64,000 bases of DNA from positions 4,884,501-4,948,500 of the forward strand of contig NZ_CP097322.1 in NCBI RefSeq assembly GCF_023515955.1. The letters are read 5' to 3'. Positions 24,024 through 32,412 of this stretch are shown here, one piece after another. The DNA is from Streptomyces sp. RerS4 (lineage in GTDB: Bacteria > Actinomycetota > Actinomycetes > Streptomycetales > Streptomycetaceae). A model generated the notes under the pieces. It made no database searches, was not told where the DNA came from, and was given only the letters and a program-made list of their open reading frames with translations. The first letter of the stretch is position 1. Each line of letters starts with the position of its first letter. Both the position numbers and the translations under genes were made by a program.

Positions 24024-25055
24024 TCAGCCCAGCAGCGGCAGTACCTCCGCGCCGAGGCGTCGTACGTTCTCCTCCGTCGCCGCCAGGTCGCCGGAGCCCT
24101 CCGTCAGCAGCGCGAAGCGGGTGATCCCCGTGCGCTCCGACGTGGCCGCCAGCCGCTCCGCCGCCAGCTCGGGCCTGCCGACGGGGTGCAGGTCGCACAG
24201 CAGCTCCGTGTACGCGGCCGGGTCGCGCATCGCGCGCGTCCGGCCGTCCACCGTCACGTGGGCGCCCAGCCCGAGGCGGAACCAGCCGGGCATCGCCTTG
24301 AGCAGGGTCTCGCGGGCGTCCACCGTGCGGTCGGCCAGCTGACAGACCCCCGCCGACACGTGCCCGGCGGACCGGACGAGCTGCGGATCGTGGCCCGCCG
24401 CGAGCGCGGTACGCCGCCACAGCGCGACCTGCTCCGCCTTCTCCTCGTCGCCGCAGTGCATGCCCAGCAGCATCGGCAGCCCCCGGAGCGCGGCCATGCG
24501 TACGGTTGACGGCGAGGTGCAGGCGACGATCACTTCCGGCCCGGTTCCGTCCTCCTCCAAGGCTTCCGCCGGGCGCGGTACGACGGCCACCTCCCGGAAG
24601 CCGTGCCGCTCGCCGCTCGCCCCCACGCGCGGCTCGGTCAGCCAGCGCCGCAGCAGGTCGAGGTCCTCCGGGAAGCCGCTCTCGTACGCCTCGACCCCGG
24701 CCCCGAAGACCTCCAGGTCCACCCATGGCCCGCCCCGACCCACCCCGAGGCTGAACCGTCCCCCGGAGGTGATGTGCAGCAGGGCGGTCTGTTCCCCGAG
24801 GGCCACCGGGTGCGTGTTCGGCAGGACGCTCACCGCCGTGCCCACTCTGAGTCGCCGGGTCCGGCCCAGCAGCAGCGCCGCCAGGGTCACCGCCGAGGGG
24901 CACACCCCGTACGGGACGAAGTGGTGCTCGGCGAGCCAGACCGCGTCCAGCCCCGCCTCCTCGGCCACCTCGGCCGTCCGCACCGCGCGGTGCAGTGCCT
25001 CCCCCTGCCCCTGGCCCGGGAACTGGGCCGCCAGTACAAACGCTCCTACGCGCAT
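24024..25055 (-). CDS. LLM-class (luciferase-like) flavin-dependent oxidoreductase
   Basis: 343 aa; ATG at 25053-25055 (M-R-V-G-A-F-V-L-A-A-Q-F-P-G) with AAGGG upstream. The TIM-barrel features of bacterial luciferase-like enzymes are present: G-L-D-A-V-W-L-A-E-H-H-F near residue 40, R-L-R-V-G-T-A-V-S-V-L-P, and R-F-S-L-G-V-G-R-G-G-P. It uses reduced flavin (FMNH2 or F420H2); the substrate is unknown. An open frame upstream to 25226 is probably not coding. Confidence 0.88.
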   Translation of the reverse strand: MRVGAFVLAAQFPGQGQGEALHRAVRTAEVAEEAGLDAVWLAEHHFVPYGVCPSAVTLAALLLGRTRRLRVGTAVSVLPNTHPVALGEQTALLHITSGGRFSLGVGRGGPWVDLEVFGAGVEAYESGFPEDLDLLRRWLTEPRVGASGERHGFREVAVVPRPAEALEEDGTGPEVIVACTSPSTVRMAALRGLPMLLGMHCGDEEKAEQVALWRRTALAAGHDPQLVRSAGHVSAGVCQLADRTVDARETLLKAMPGWFRLGLGAHVTVDGRTRAMRDPAAYTELLCDLHPVGRPELAAERLAATSERTGITRFALLTEGSGDLAATEENVRRLGAEVLPLLG

Positions 25056-25299
25056 CGCCCTTAGCCTCCTCGCGGCTGACGCGGCCTCCCCCAGGTGGAC
25101 CGACTCGCTGATGGCATCAACGTCTGCCGGCAACAACGTCTGACACGTGCCAAAGGCACGGCCTGACACGAAAGTTATTGAGATTGTCGGGCCAGTTCCC
25201 GTACAGGGTCGGCCTTCTCCGGACACCCTGCGGGTACCCGGGTTCGCTGCGCGTAGTCTGGAAGAAATTCACTGCCCGCCGCCCCTTCGTGAGGTATAC
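25056..25299. other. divergent intergenic region
   Basis: 244 bp between the oxidoreductase gene (minus) and the small zinc-ribbon-like gene (plus). It should hold both promoters. It is noticeably less GC-rich around 25145-25190 and 25255-25275 (GAAGAAATT). I could not assign a -35/-10 pair with confidence. Confidence 0.4.
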
Positions 25300-25626
25300 G
25301 TGTCACCGCGCCACAACCGCCCCAAGGGCGGCGAGACTCCGGACGAACGACCCGGCGCCGGCCTCGACCGGTTCGGGCTGGAGCGGACCGAGGAGTACCT
25401 CGGCGAGGAATGGAAGGTGCGGCACGTCGCGGGCGCCGCCGCGGCGGGCAAGCGCTACCGCTGTCCGGGCTGCGACCAGGAGATCCCCTCCGGCACCCCG
25501 CACCTGGTGGCCTGGCCGGAGTACGGCGGCGTCGACGACCGCCGGCACTGGCACAAGGCCTGCTGGAACGCGAAGGACCGCCGCACCTCCAAGGTGCAGC
25601 GGTCCCGCAACGCGCCCAGGTACTAG
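25300..25626 (+). CDS. small basic protein with a zinc-ribbon-like Cys/His cluster
   Basis: 108 aa from GTG 25300, which has GAGG 6 nt upstream (V-S-P-R-H-N-R-P-K-G-G). The C-terminal half holds Y-R-C-P-G-C-D-Q-E-I-P, then H-L-V-A-W, and R-R-H-W-H-K-A-C-W: C-x2-C and H-x2-H-x2-C could bind one zinc. Homologues in Streptomyces are often labelled ATP/GTP-binding protein without good reason; no P-loop is visible here. The function is unknown, and it may bind nucleic acid (inference from the basic charge). Confidence 0.75.
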   Translation: MSPRHNRPKGGETPDERPGAGLDRFGLERTEEYLGEEWKVRHVAGAAAAGKRYRCPGCDQEIPSGTPHLVAWPEYGGVDDRRHWHKACWNAKDRRTSKVQRSRNAPRY

Positions 25627-25715
25627 GGGGCGTATTCGGTTGTGATCAAGAGGTGGTCCTCTTTGCAGATGGTGCGGACGGTCGCCAGGCGTACACGGAC
25701 GAACTCGCCGATAGC

Positions 25716-26396
25716 ATGCCCGGCATGCGAGTGCTGGTGGTCGAGGACGACGAAGATCTGCGGTTCGCGGTCGTGGCGGCCCTGCGGGGCGGCGGGATGG
25801 CCGTCGACGAGGCATGCGATCTTCCGGCCGCAGATGAGGCGCTCTTCGTCAACGACTACAGCTGCGTCGTGTTCGACCGCATGCTGCCGTCCGGCGACTC
25901 CGCCGAGTACGTCCAGGGCATGCGACGCGACGGGCGAACCGTACCGGTGCTGTTCCTCACCGCCCGCGACACCGTCGCCGACCGGGTCGAAGGCTTCGCG
26001 ACCGGCGGCGACGACTACCTGGTCAAGCCGTTCGCCGTACCGGAGCTGGTGGCCCGGGTGCGCAGCCTGTGCCGGCGGGCCGAGGCCCCCCGCTCGCCGG
26101 TCCACCGCTGCGGCGGGCTGGAGATCAACACGGCCCGGCGTACGGTGCACCGCGACGGCGTGTTGCTGGGCCTGACCGGCAAGGAGTTCGCTGTCCTGGA
26201 GGTGCTGGCCGCCCGCCTCGGGGAGGCGGTGCGCCGCGCCGAACTGATCGAGAGCTGCTGGGACGAGCTGACCGAGCCCAACTCCAACGTCGTCGAGGTA
26301 CTGGTCTCCCAGCTGCGCCGCAAGCTCGGCGATCCGCCGCTGATCCACACCGTCCGGGGTGTCGGCTACCGTCTGGACGCGGAGTCGGACGGGTGA
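25716..26396 (+). CDS. OmpR-family response regulator
   Basis: 226 aa from ATG 25716 (M-P-G-M-R-V-L-V-V-E-D-D-E); ATG 25725 is equally possible, and neither has a clear ribosome-binding site. Receiver domain: acidic pair E-D-D, phospho-acceptor Asp in C-V-V-F-D-R-M-L-P, Lys in Y-L-V-K-P-F. The C-terminal winged helix has L-T-G-K-E-F-A-V-L-E-V-L and V-H-T-V-R-G-V-G-Y-R-L-like I-H-T-V-R-G-V-G-Y-R-L. Its stop overlaps the kinase start (GTGA). It probably acts on the neighbouring peptidase promoter, which carries spaced direct repeats. Confidence 0.92.
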   Translation: MPGMRVLVVEDDEDLRFAVVAALRGGGMAVDEACDLPAADEALFVNDYSCVVFDRMLPSGDSAEYVQGMRRDGRTVPVLFLTARDTVADRVEGFATGGDDYLVKPFAVPELVARVRSLCRRAEAPRSPVHRCGGLEINTARRTVHRDGVLLGLTGKEFAVLEVLAARLGEAVRRAELIESCWDELTEPNSNVVEVLVSQLRRKLGDPPLIHTVRGVGYRLDAESDG

Positions 26397-27661
26397 GACC
26401 GCCGACCCCGGCGGGCCGCATCCGTAGGCTGCGCCGGCGCATCGCCCTGCTCTTCACCCTGACCAGTGCCGTCGCCCTGATCGGCATGGCCGCTCTCGCC
26501 GTCCACGCGGACGACACCTCCTGGCGCGGACAGGTCGACGCCGACCTGACGGCGCGCGTGCGCGAGGCCGTCGCCGAACTGCGCACCGGCGACGACGGCG
26601 CGCTGCTGTATCCGGACCCCAAAGAGGGCGGCTACGACTGCCCGGCCGTGACCCTGTTGACCGGCCCACCGGACCGGCTCACCGTAGCTGCCCGAGCACA
26701 CCGGCCCTGTGTCACCGCGGCGCCCGCCGCCGTCAACGCGGTGGCGCAGGCCGCCGCCGTCGCTCCGGACAGCGCCCGTGCCACCTCCTACGACCAGGGC
26801 GGGCACCAGGTACGGCTGTTCGCCCAGTCCTTCCTCGCGCCACCGGACGAGGACGTTCCCACCGGTGTCGTCGTCGCGGCCACCGACGTCTCCGCCCCCC
26901 AGAGCGCGCACGACCGGCTGACGCTGGAGATCACGGCCGCGTGCGCCGCCCTGATCGTCCTGTCCGCGCTCTCCGGCCGGCTGCTGGCCGGGCGGGCGGT
27001 GCGCCCGGCGCTCACCGCACTCGACCAGCAGGAGGCCTTCCTCGCCGACGCCGCCCACGACCTGCGCACCCCCGCCGCCTCACTGCGGCTGCTCGCCGAG
27101 ACCGGCCTGCGCGGCGAGGCGGACCCCACCGAGGTCCTCCGGCGCACGCTGCGCCTGTCGACCCGGATGGGAGAGCTGGTCGACGGCCTGCTCACCCGCG
27201 CCCGGCTGATGGCCGCAGCGGTCGACCTCGACCTCCAGCCGCTGCGCCTCGACCAACTCGTCGACGCCGTCGTCACCGACGTCCCGGCCGACGGCCACCA
27301 CGTGAGCACCCGCACCGAACCGGTCATCGTCCGCGCCGACCCGGAACTGCTGCGTCGGGCCGTAGCCAACCTGCTCGGCAACGCGCTCGCCCACGGCCAC
27401 GCCCCGGGCGAAGCGGCCGACGTCGAGGTCACGGTGAGCGCGGACGGCAAGGTGGCCGTGGACGACGCCGGGCCCGGCGTACCGCCCGAGCAGGCGCACT
27501 CGCTCTTCGAACGGTTCCGCAGCGGCGCCGGCTCCAGTGGCCTGGGCCTGTCCATCGCGGCCTGGGTGGCCCATGCGCACGGCGGATCGCTCACCGTCAC
27601 CGCCGGCGAGCGCGGGGGCGCCCGCTTCGTGCTGTCCGTCCCCGTACACCAGCGGCCCTGA
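26393..27661 (+). CDS. sensor histidine kinase partner of the OmpR-type regulator
   Basis: 422 aa. GTG at 26393 overlaps the regulator stop. Two membrane helices (about residues 15-36 and 180-205) enclose an extracytoplasmic domain of about 145 aa that contains two Cys (in Y-D-C-P and R-P-C-V), which could form a disulfide. Then come H-box F-L-A-D-A-A-H-D-L-R-T-P, N-box N-L-L-G-N-A-L-A-H-G and G-boxes V-D-D-A-G-P-G-V and G-L-G-L-S-I-A. The signal is unknown. Confidence 0.92.
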   Translation: MRPPTPAGRIRRLRRRIALLFTLTSAVALIGMAALAVHADDTSWRGQVDADLTARVREAVAELRTGDDGALLYPDPKEGGYDCPAVTLLTGPPDRLTVAARAHRPCVTAAPAAVNAVAQAAAVAPDSARATSYDQGGHQVRLFAQSFLAPPDEDVPTGVVVAATDVSAPQSAHDRLTLEITAACAALIVLSALSGRLLAGRAVRPALTALDQQEAFLADAAHDLRTPAASLRLLAETGLRGEADPTEVLRRTLRLSTRMGELVDGLLTRARLMAAAVDLDLQPLRLDQLVDAVVTDVPADGHHVSTRTEPVIVRADPELLRRAVANLLGNALAHGHAPGEAADVEVTVSADGKVAVDDAGPGVPPEQAHSLFERFRSGAGSSGLGLSIAAWVAHAHGGSLTVTAGERGGARFVLSVPVHQRP

Positions 27662-27672
27662 CCGCCCCCGGT

Positions 27673-27699
27673 CCTCACCGAAACCTCAGGTTCCCTCAG
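27673..27699 (+). promoter_or_regulatory. three phased CCTCA[GC] half-sites upstream of the peptidase gene
   Basis: CCTCAC at 27673, CCTCAG at 27684 and CCTCAG at 27694 have start-to-start spacings of 11 and 10 bp, one helical turn each. OmpR/PhoB-type regulators bind direct repeats with this spacing, and the regulator gene is immediately upstream. The sites lie 50-75 bp before the peptidase start. Direct binding is inference. Confidence 0.5.
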
Positions 27700-27747
27700 C
27701 CAAGCTCCCTCCTGCACGGAAACACGCAAGGCAGGACGGAGCACTCA

Positions 27748-29427
27748 GTGAGCGGTTTCGCTCGAAGGATAGGCAGCACGGACCGGGACCGCTGTGCACG
27801 GGCGGGGCGCGCCCTGGCAGCGGCATTGGCCGTGCTCGCCGCGAGCGCCCTGGCGGGCTGTACCCCGACCGGCACGGAGGCCCTGCGGGCAGCCTCTGAC
27901 CGGGCCGAGCTGCGCCCGTTCTACCAGCAGAAGCTCGCCTGGAGCGACTGCGGCGAGCTGCAGTGCGCCACGCTCACCGTCCCGAGGGACTACGCCCAAC
28001 CGCAGAACGGGAAGACCTTCACCCTGCCGCTGGCCAGGAAGACCGCCGCCGATCCGGCGCAGCGGGTCGGATCGCTCGTCTTCGGCCCCGGCGGGCCGGG
28101 CGTCTCCGGAGTGCAGCACCTGACGTCCGGCGGGATCGGGTCCTTCAGCAAAGAGGCGAGGGCGCGTTTCGACGTCGTCGGCTTCGACCAGCGCGGCGTC
28201 GCCGGCAGCGAGCCCGCCGTCGATTGCACTCCCGCGGACACTTCCCCGAGCGCTCCTGCGGACACCCCTCACGGCAGGACCGGCGGGGCAGCCGCGGACG
28301 CGCCGAAGCCGCTCTTCCCGCGCACCGACGCCGAACGCCGGGCCGCCCTGGCGGACGCGGACCGCTCCGCCGCCGACTGCCGGGCCCGCAGCGGTGACCT
28401 GCTGCCGCACCTCGGCACCCTGGACGCCGCCCGCGACCTGGACGTCCTGCGGGCGGCCCTCGGCGAGGACCGGCTGACCTACATCGGCTGGTCGTACAGC
28501 ACCTACCTGGGGACGGTGTACGCCGAACAGTTCCCGCACCGCGTGCGCGCGATGGTCCTCGACGCCGCCGTCGACCCCGCGCACGACTGGTCCACCCAGG
28601 CCCTCAGCAGCGGACGGGCCTTCCGCAGGGCCGTCGACGACTACGCGGACAACTGCGCGAAGGTCGCCGGACCGAGCTGCCCGGCCGGCACCCCGGACAG
28701 GATCCGCACGCTCGTGGCCGACCTGTACGCGAAGGTGGCGCGGCGCCCGCTCCCGGTGAAGGGCAGCGCCGAACAGCTCGACGAGACCACCCTGCACACG
28801 GCCGTCACCATGTCGATGTACACGCCGGAAGACCAGTGGCGCGAGCTGTCCGAGGGGCTGAGCGCCGCACACCGCGGCGACGGCACCAAGCTGGCCGCCA
28901 TGGCCAGGAAGAGCGCGTCCGTGCAGAGCGACGGCTCCGACACCTCGCCCGACCCCGACAGCTCGACCGACTCGACCACCCCGCCCCCGTCGGACTCCTC
29001 GGACCCGGCGCCGCGCGACAACACCGCGGATGTCCTGCCGGCCGTCAACTGCCTCGACGTACCCCACCCGACCGACCCGCAGGCGTACTGGGACGTCCTC
29101 GACCGCGCCCACCAGGAGTCAGGTGCCTTCGGCACATCGATCGTCCTGGCCGAACTCCCCTGCCGCACCTGGCCCGCGGGGCCGACCACCCCACACCGCG
29201 TCAGGGCCGACGGCCTGCCGCCCGTCCTCGTGGTCGGCACCACCGGCGACGCGGCGACCCCGTACGAAGACGCCCGCAGCCTCGCGGCCCAGCTCCCCGG
29301 CGGCATGCTGCTGACCTTCGACGGTCTGGGCCACACCGCCTACGGACGTGGCAACAGTTGCGTGACCAACGCCGTGGACCGCTACCTCGTCCACCTCGAA
29401 CCCGTGCCCGCCGGAACGTCCTGTTAG
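27748..29427 (+). CDS. secreted lipoprotein alpha/beta-hydrolase, tripeptidyl-aminopeptidase (S33/TAP) type
   Basis: 559 aa from GTG 27748 with GGACGGAG upstream. Lipobox L-A-G-C with Cys38 after a hydrophobic signal. The oxyanion strand G-P-G-G-P-G-V-S-G, nucleophile elbow G-W-S249-Y-S, acid region V-V-G-T-T-G-D-A-A-T-P and final G-L-G-H-T give a full Ser-Asp-His triad. It matches Streptomyces Tap/SlpD/SlpE, which remove tripeptides from proteins outside the cell. Two Ser/Asp/Pro/Thr-rich insertions are present (near 165-195 and 395-430). It lies 86 bp after the kinase gene, with phased repeats in the gap. Confidence 0.9.
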   Translation: MSGFARRIGSTDRDRCARAGRALAAALAVLAASALAGCTPTGTEALRAASDRAELRPFYQQKLAWSDCGELQCATLTVPRDYAQPQNGKTFTLPLARKTAADPAQRVGSLVFGPGGPGVSGVQHLTSGGIGSFSKEARARFDVVGFDQRGVAGSEPAVDCTPADTSPSAPADTPHGRTGGAAADAPKPLFPRTDAERRAALADADRSAADCRARSGDLLPHLGTLDAARDLDVLRAALGEDRLTYIGWSYSTYLGTVYAEQFPHRVRAMVLDAAVDPAHDWSTQALSSGRAFRRAVDDYADNCAKVAGPSCPAGTPDRIRTLVADLYAKVARRPLPVKGSAEQLDETTLHTAVTMSMYTPEDQWRELSEGLSAAHRGDGTKLAAMARKSASVQSDGSDTSPDPDSSTDSTTPPPSDSSDPAPRDNTADVLPAVNCLDVPHPTDPQAYWDVLDRAHQESGAFGTSIVLAELPCRTWPAGPTTPHRVRADGLPPVLVVGTTGDAATPYEDARSLAAQLPGGMLLTFDGLGHTAYGRGNSCVTNAVDRYLVHLEPVPAGTSC

Positions 29428-29489
29428 GCGGCCCGGACCAGTAGGTGGCGGCGTTCCACCACCTGGGCTCAGCCCCGGCTGTCAGGGGC

Positions 29490-30320
29490 TCAGACGTCCC
29501 GGCGCCCGACCACGACGTACGAGGCGGCCACCGCCGCCGCCGTCACCGCCACGAGCAGCGACAGCTGGGCGAGGTCGCTCGGCATGGTGGTGCCCGGCTC
29601 CTCGCTGCTCTGGACCCCGAACAGCTCGAACAGGGCGACGGGAGCGTTGTAGCGGAGCACCGTCGTCCCCAGGGATTCGGTGGCCGGCCAGACGGTCAGT
29701 ATCCCGCCGAGCACGGGCGGCAGGGTGACCACGCCCAGCATCACGGCGATTCCCCCGGCCGAGTGCCGGACGAGGGCCCCGACGGCGAGCGCGAGCACGC
29801 CGAGCAGGGTGACGTAGAAGGAACCGGCCAGCGCGCCCGCCCACTCGTCCCAGCCGTGCGACCCGGCGGTGGGCCCGTTGTGCACGAGGGCGGCGGCGAG
29901 ACCGACGACGCCGACCGACGCGAGGATGACCGCGAAGGCGACGGCGCCGAAGACCAGGTACTTCGCGGTGAGCACCCGCAGCCGCTCGGGGGCGGCGGTG
30001 AAGGTGGTGCGGATCAGGCCGGTGCCGTGCTCCGAGGAGATCGTCAGCACCCCGAGGACCATCACCGCCAGCTGTCCGACCATCAGCCCGAAGAGGGCGG
30101 GACCGGTGAAGGGGATGGAGGTGTAGTCCTGGGAGCGGGTCTGGAGCACCGCGATCAGGCCGACGCCGACGACCAGCGCCACCAGGGAGCCGAGCGTCCA
30201 CAGGGTGGAGCGTACGGAGATCAGCTTCGTCCACTCCGAGGCCAGGGCGTGGCCCAGGTGCGGCCGGGGGGTGGGCAGCGGGGAGCTGTAGGTCCCGGTG
30301 GTGGGCGTGGGGCCGGTCAT
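29490..30320 (-). CDS. ABC-2 type transporter permease (pair 1)
   Basis: 276 aa. ATG at 30318-30320 overlaps the ATPase stop (ATGA). Cytoplasmic Pro/Thr-rich N-terminus, then S-E-W-T-K-L-I-S-V-R-S-T-L-W-T and six hydrophobic helices; it ends V-V-G-R-R-D-V. The E-W-T-K-[IL] start is typical of Streptomyces ABC-2 permeases that follow a drug-export type ATPase. The substrate is unknown. The C-terminus converges on the peptidase gene; a weak AGCCCC/GGGGCT hairpin (29471-29490) overlaps the stop. Confidence 0.88.
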   Translation of the reverse strand: MTGPTPTTGTYSSPLPTPRPHLGHALASEWTKLISVRSTLWTLGSLVALVVGVGLIAVLQTRSQDYTSIPFTGPALFGLMVGQLAVMVLGVLTISSEHGTGLIRTTFTAAPERLRVLTAKYLVFGAVAFAVILASVGVVGLAAALVHNGPTAGSHGWDEWAGALAGSFYVTLLGVLALAVGALVRHSAGGIAVMLGVVTLPPVLGGILTVWPATESLGTTVLRYNAPVALFELFGVQSSEEPGTTMPSDLAQLSLLVAVTAAAVAASYVVVGRRDV

Positions 30321-31492
30321 CGGGGGTCCTCGGGGGCGTGCGCGGTCGCGTGCGCGGGCGTGTCGGCGGTCTCTGTGGTCTCTGCGGTCCCTCGGCTGTC
30401 GGCCTGCGCGAGCTCGCCGGGGGTGTTCGGCATCAGGAAGGGCCGGGCGCCCGCCCCGGGCGGCGGGGGAGCGAAGAAGCTCGCCGCCGTCTCGCCGGTG
30501 ACCTCGGGGGCCGGCTCCTCCTCCCACTCCGGCAGGGCCATCGGCTCGGGCTCCCACAGCTCGGCGCGGGGGTCCTCGGTGGAGGTGTACTCAAGGGAGG
30601 ACTGGGTCATCCGCATGTACGCCTCCTCCAGCGAGGCCCGGTGCGGCGACAGCTCCCACAGCCGGACGCCCGCCTCGTGGGCCACGTCGCTGATCCGGGG
30701 CAGCTCCAGCCCGGTCACCCGCAGCGCACCGTCGGGTTCCTGGAGGACGCGGCCGCCGGCCTTGGTCAGGGCGGTGCCGAGGGCGGCCCGGCCGCCGGGC
30801 TCCCCGTCGGCGGCGCGCACCCGCGCGAAACCGGCCGAGTTGTGCGTGATGAAGTCCTGGGTGCTCATGTCGGCGAGCAGCCGGCCGCGGCCGATCACGA
30901 TCAGGTGGTCGGCGGTGAGGGCCATCTCGCTCATCAGGTGCGAGGAGACGAAGACGGTCCGGCCCTCGGAGGCGAGGTGGCGCATGAGGTTGCGCACCCA
31001 GAGGATGCCCTCGGGGTCGAGGCCGTTGACCGGTTCGTCGAACAGCAGCACCTGGGGGTCGCCCAGCAGGGCGGCGGCGATGCCGAGCCGCTGGCCCATG
31101 CCGAGCGAGAAGCCCTTCGCGCGCTGCCGGGCCACGTCCCGGAGCCCGACGACGCCCAGCACCTCGTCCACCCGCTTCTCGGGGATCCCGGAGAGCTGGG
31201 CGATCGACAGCAGGTGCGTGCGGGCCCGACGGCCGCCGTGCACGGCCTTGGCGTCGAGCAGGGCGCCGACGTGGCGCTGGGCGTTCGGCAGCTCCCGGAA
31301 GGGCAGGCCGTTGATCGTGACATGACCGGACGTCGGCCGGTCGAGGCCGAGGATCATGCGCATGGTGGTGGATTTGCCGGAGCCGTTGGGCCCCAGGAAG
31401 CCGGTCACGTGACCCGGCTTGACCTGGAACGAGAGCCCGTCGACCGCGGTCTTGGCGCCGAAGCGCTTGGTCAGGTCGACTGCCTCGATCAT
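30317..31492 (-). CDS. ABC transporter ATP-binding protein with long C-terminal tail (pair 1)
   Basis: 391 aa. ATG at 31490-31492 follows AAGGGG. Walker A G-P-N-G-S-G-K-S-T, signature F-S-L-G-M-G-Q-R and Walker B V-L-L-F-D-E-P are intact, and the H-loop is in S-S-H-L-M-S-E-M. The ~85 residues past the ABC domain, rich in Glu/Pro/Thr (E-P-E-P-M-A-L-P-E-W-E-E-E), are absent from the paralogue in pair 2. It closely resembles the ATPase at 32409-33428, so the two operons are duplicates. Confidence 0.9.
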   Translation of the reverse strand: MIEAVDLTKRFGAKTAVDGLSFQVKPGHVTGFLGPNGSGKSTTMRMILGLDRPTSGHVTINGLPFRELPNAQRHVGALLDAKAVHGGRRARTHLLSIAQLSGIPEKRVDEVLGVVGLRDVARQRAKGFSLGMGQRLGIAAALLGDPQVLLFDEPVNGLDPEGILWVRNLMRHLASEGRTVFVSSHLMSEMALTADHLIVIGRGRLLADMSTQDFITHNSAGFARVRAADGEPGGRAALGTALTKAGGRVLQEPDGALRVTGLELPRISDVAHEAGVRLWELSPHRASLEEAYMRMTQSSLEYTSTEDPRAELWEPEPMALPEWEEEPAPEVTGETAASFFAPPPPGAGARPFLMPNTPGELAQADSRGTAETTETADTPAHATAHAPEDPR

Positions 31493-31570
31493 CGTGCTGC
31501 CCCTTGCCAGGCCCGGACGGCTCTCGTCCGCGTAAGCCTTAAGAGGATATCGAGCCGCCCGCGGTTCCCT

Positions 31571-31612
31571 CCCGGGTCGGATCCCCGATGTCACCCTGAG
31601 ATCCGACCCGGG
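31571..31612 (-). terminator. perfect 13-bp inverted repeat ending the pair-2 ABC operon
   Basis: CCCGGGTCGGATC (31571-31583) and GATCCGACCCGGG (31600-31612) are perfect inverted arms with a 16-nt loop, 18 bp past the end of the permease gene (minus strand) and 79 bp before the next ATPase start. It is most likely a terminator between the two ABC operons. Confidence 0.7.
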
Positions 31613-31629
31613 GATCACCCGGAGACGGG

Positions 31630-32412
31630 TCAGGCGTCGCGCCTCTTCAGGACGAGGTAGCCGCCGAGCACGGAGGCCACGACCCACAGGAGCATGATCC
31701 CGAGTCCGCCCCACGGGCCGTAGGGGGTCTCCGGGCCGTCCATGCCGCCGGGCACGACCTGCATGATCCGGGAGCCCGCCTGGTCGGGGAAGTACTGGGC
31801 CACCTTGCGGGTGGCGGACACCGCCCCGAGGATGTTCGAGACCAGGAAGAAGAACGGCATCAGGATGCCGAGCGCCAGCATGGGGCTGCGCAGGATCGCG
31901 GTGAAGCCCATCGAGAACAGCGCGATGAGCGCCATGTAGAAGCCGGCGCCGATCACCGCGCGCAGGACGTTGTCCTCACCGATGCCGATGCTGTGGTCGC
32001 CGAGGATGGCCTGCCCCATGAAGAAGGACAGGAAGCTGGTCGCGAGGCCGACGACCAGGGCCAGCGCGGTGGCGACGGTGAGCTTGCCGAAGAGGAAGCT
32101 CGCCCGTGCCGGTACGGCCGCCAGCGAGGTGCGGATCATCCCCGAGCTGTACTCGCTGCCGACCACCAGCACGCCGAAGACGATCATCGCCAGCTGCCCG
32201 AGGGACATCCCGGCGAAGCTGGAGAGCGTCGGGTCGAAACTGACCTGCTGCTCCTTGGGCATGCCCTCGAAGTTGGAGGCGATGAAGCCGCACAGCGCGG
32301 AGCTGATCCCGACGGTGACGACCAGGGCCGAGGCCAGGGTCCAGCTCGTGGAGGCGACGGTACGGATCTTGGTCCACTCGGACCGCAGGACGGCGGAGAA
32401 GGCCACGGTCAC
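31630..32412 (-). CDS. ABC-2 type transporter permease (pair 2)
   Basis: 260 aa. GTG at 32410-32412 overlaps the ATPase stop (GTGA). V-L-R-S-E-W-T-K-I-R-T-V-A-S-T start and six membrane helices; it ends V-L-K-R-R-D-A. It resembles the permease of pair 1 in length, N-terminal motif and helix pattern. It forms an exporter with the ATPase encoded just upstream; no substrate can be inferred. Confidence 0.88.
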   Translation of the reverse strand: MTVAFSAVLRSEWTKIRTVASTSWTLASALVVTVGISSALCGFIASNFEGMPKEQQVSFDPTLSSFAGMSLGQLAMIVFGVLVVGSEYSSGMIRTSLAAVPARASFLFGKLTVATALALVVGLATSFLSFFMGQAILGDHSIGIGEDNVLRAVIGAGFYMALIALFSMGFTAILRSPMLALGILMPFFFLVSNILGAVSATRKVAQYFPDQAGSRIMQVVPGGMDGPETPYGPWGGLGIMLLWVVASVLGGYLVLKRRDA

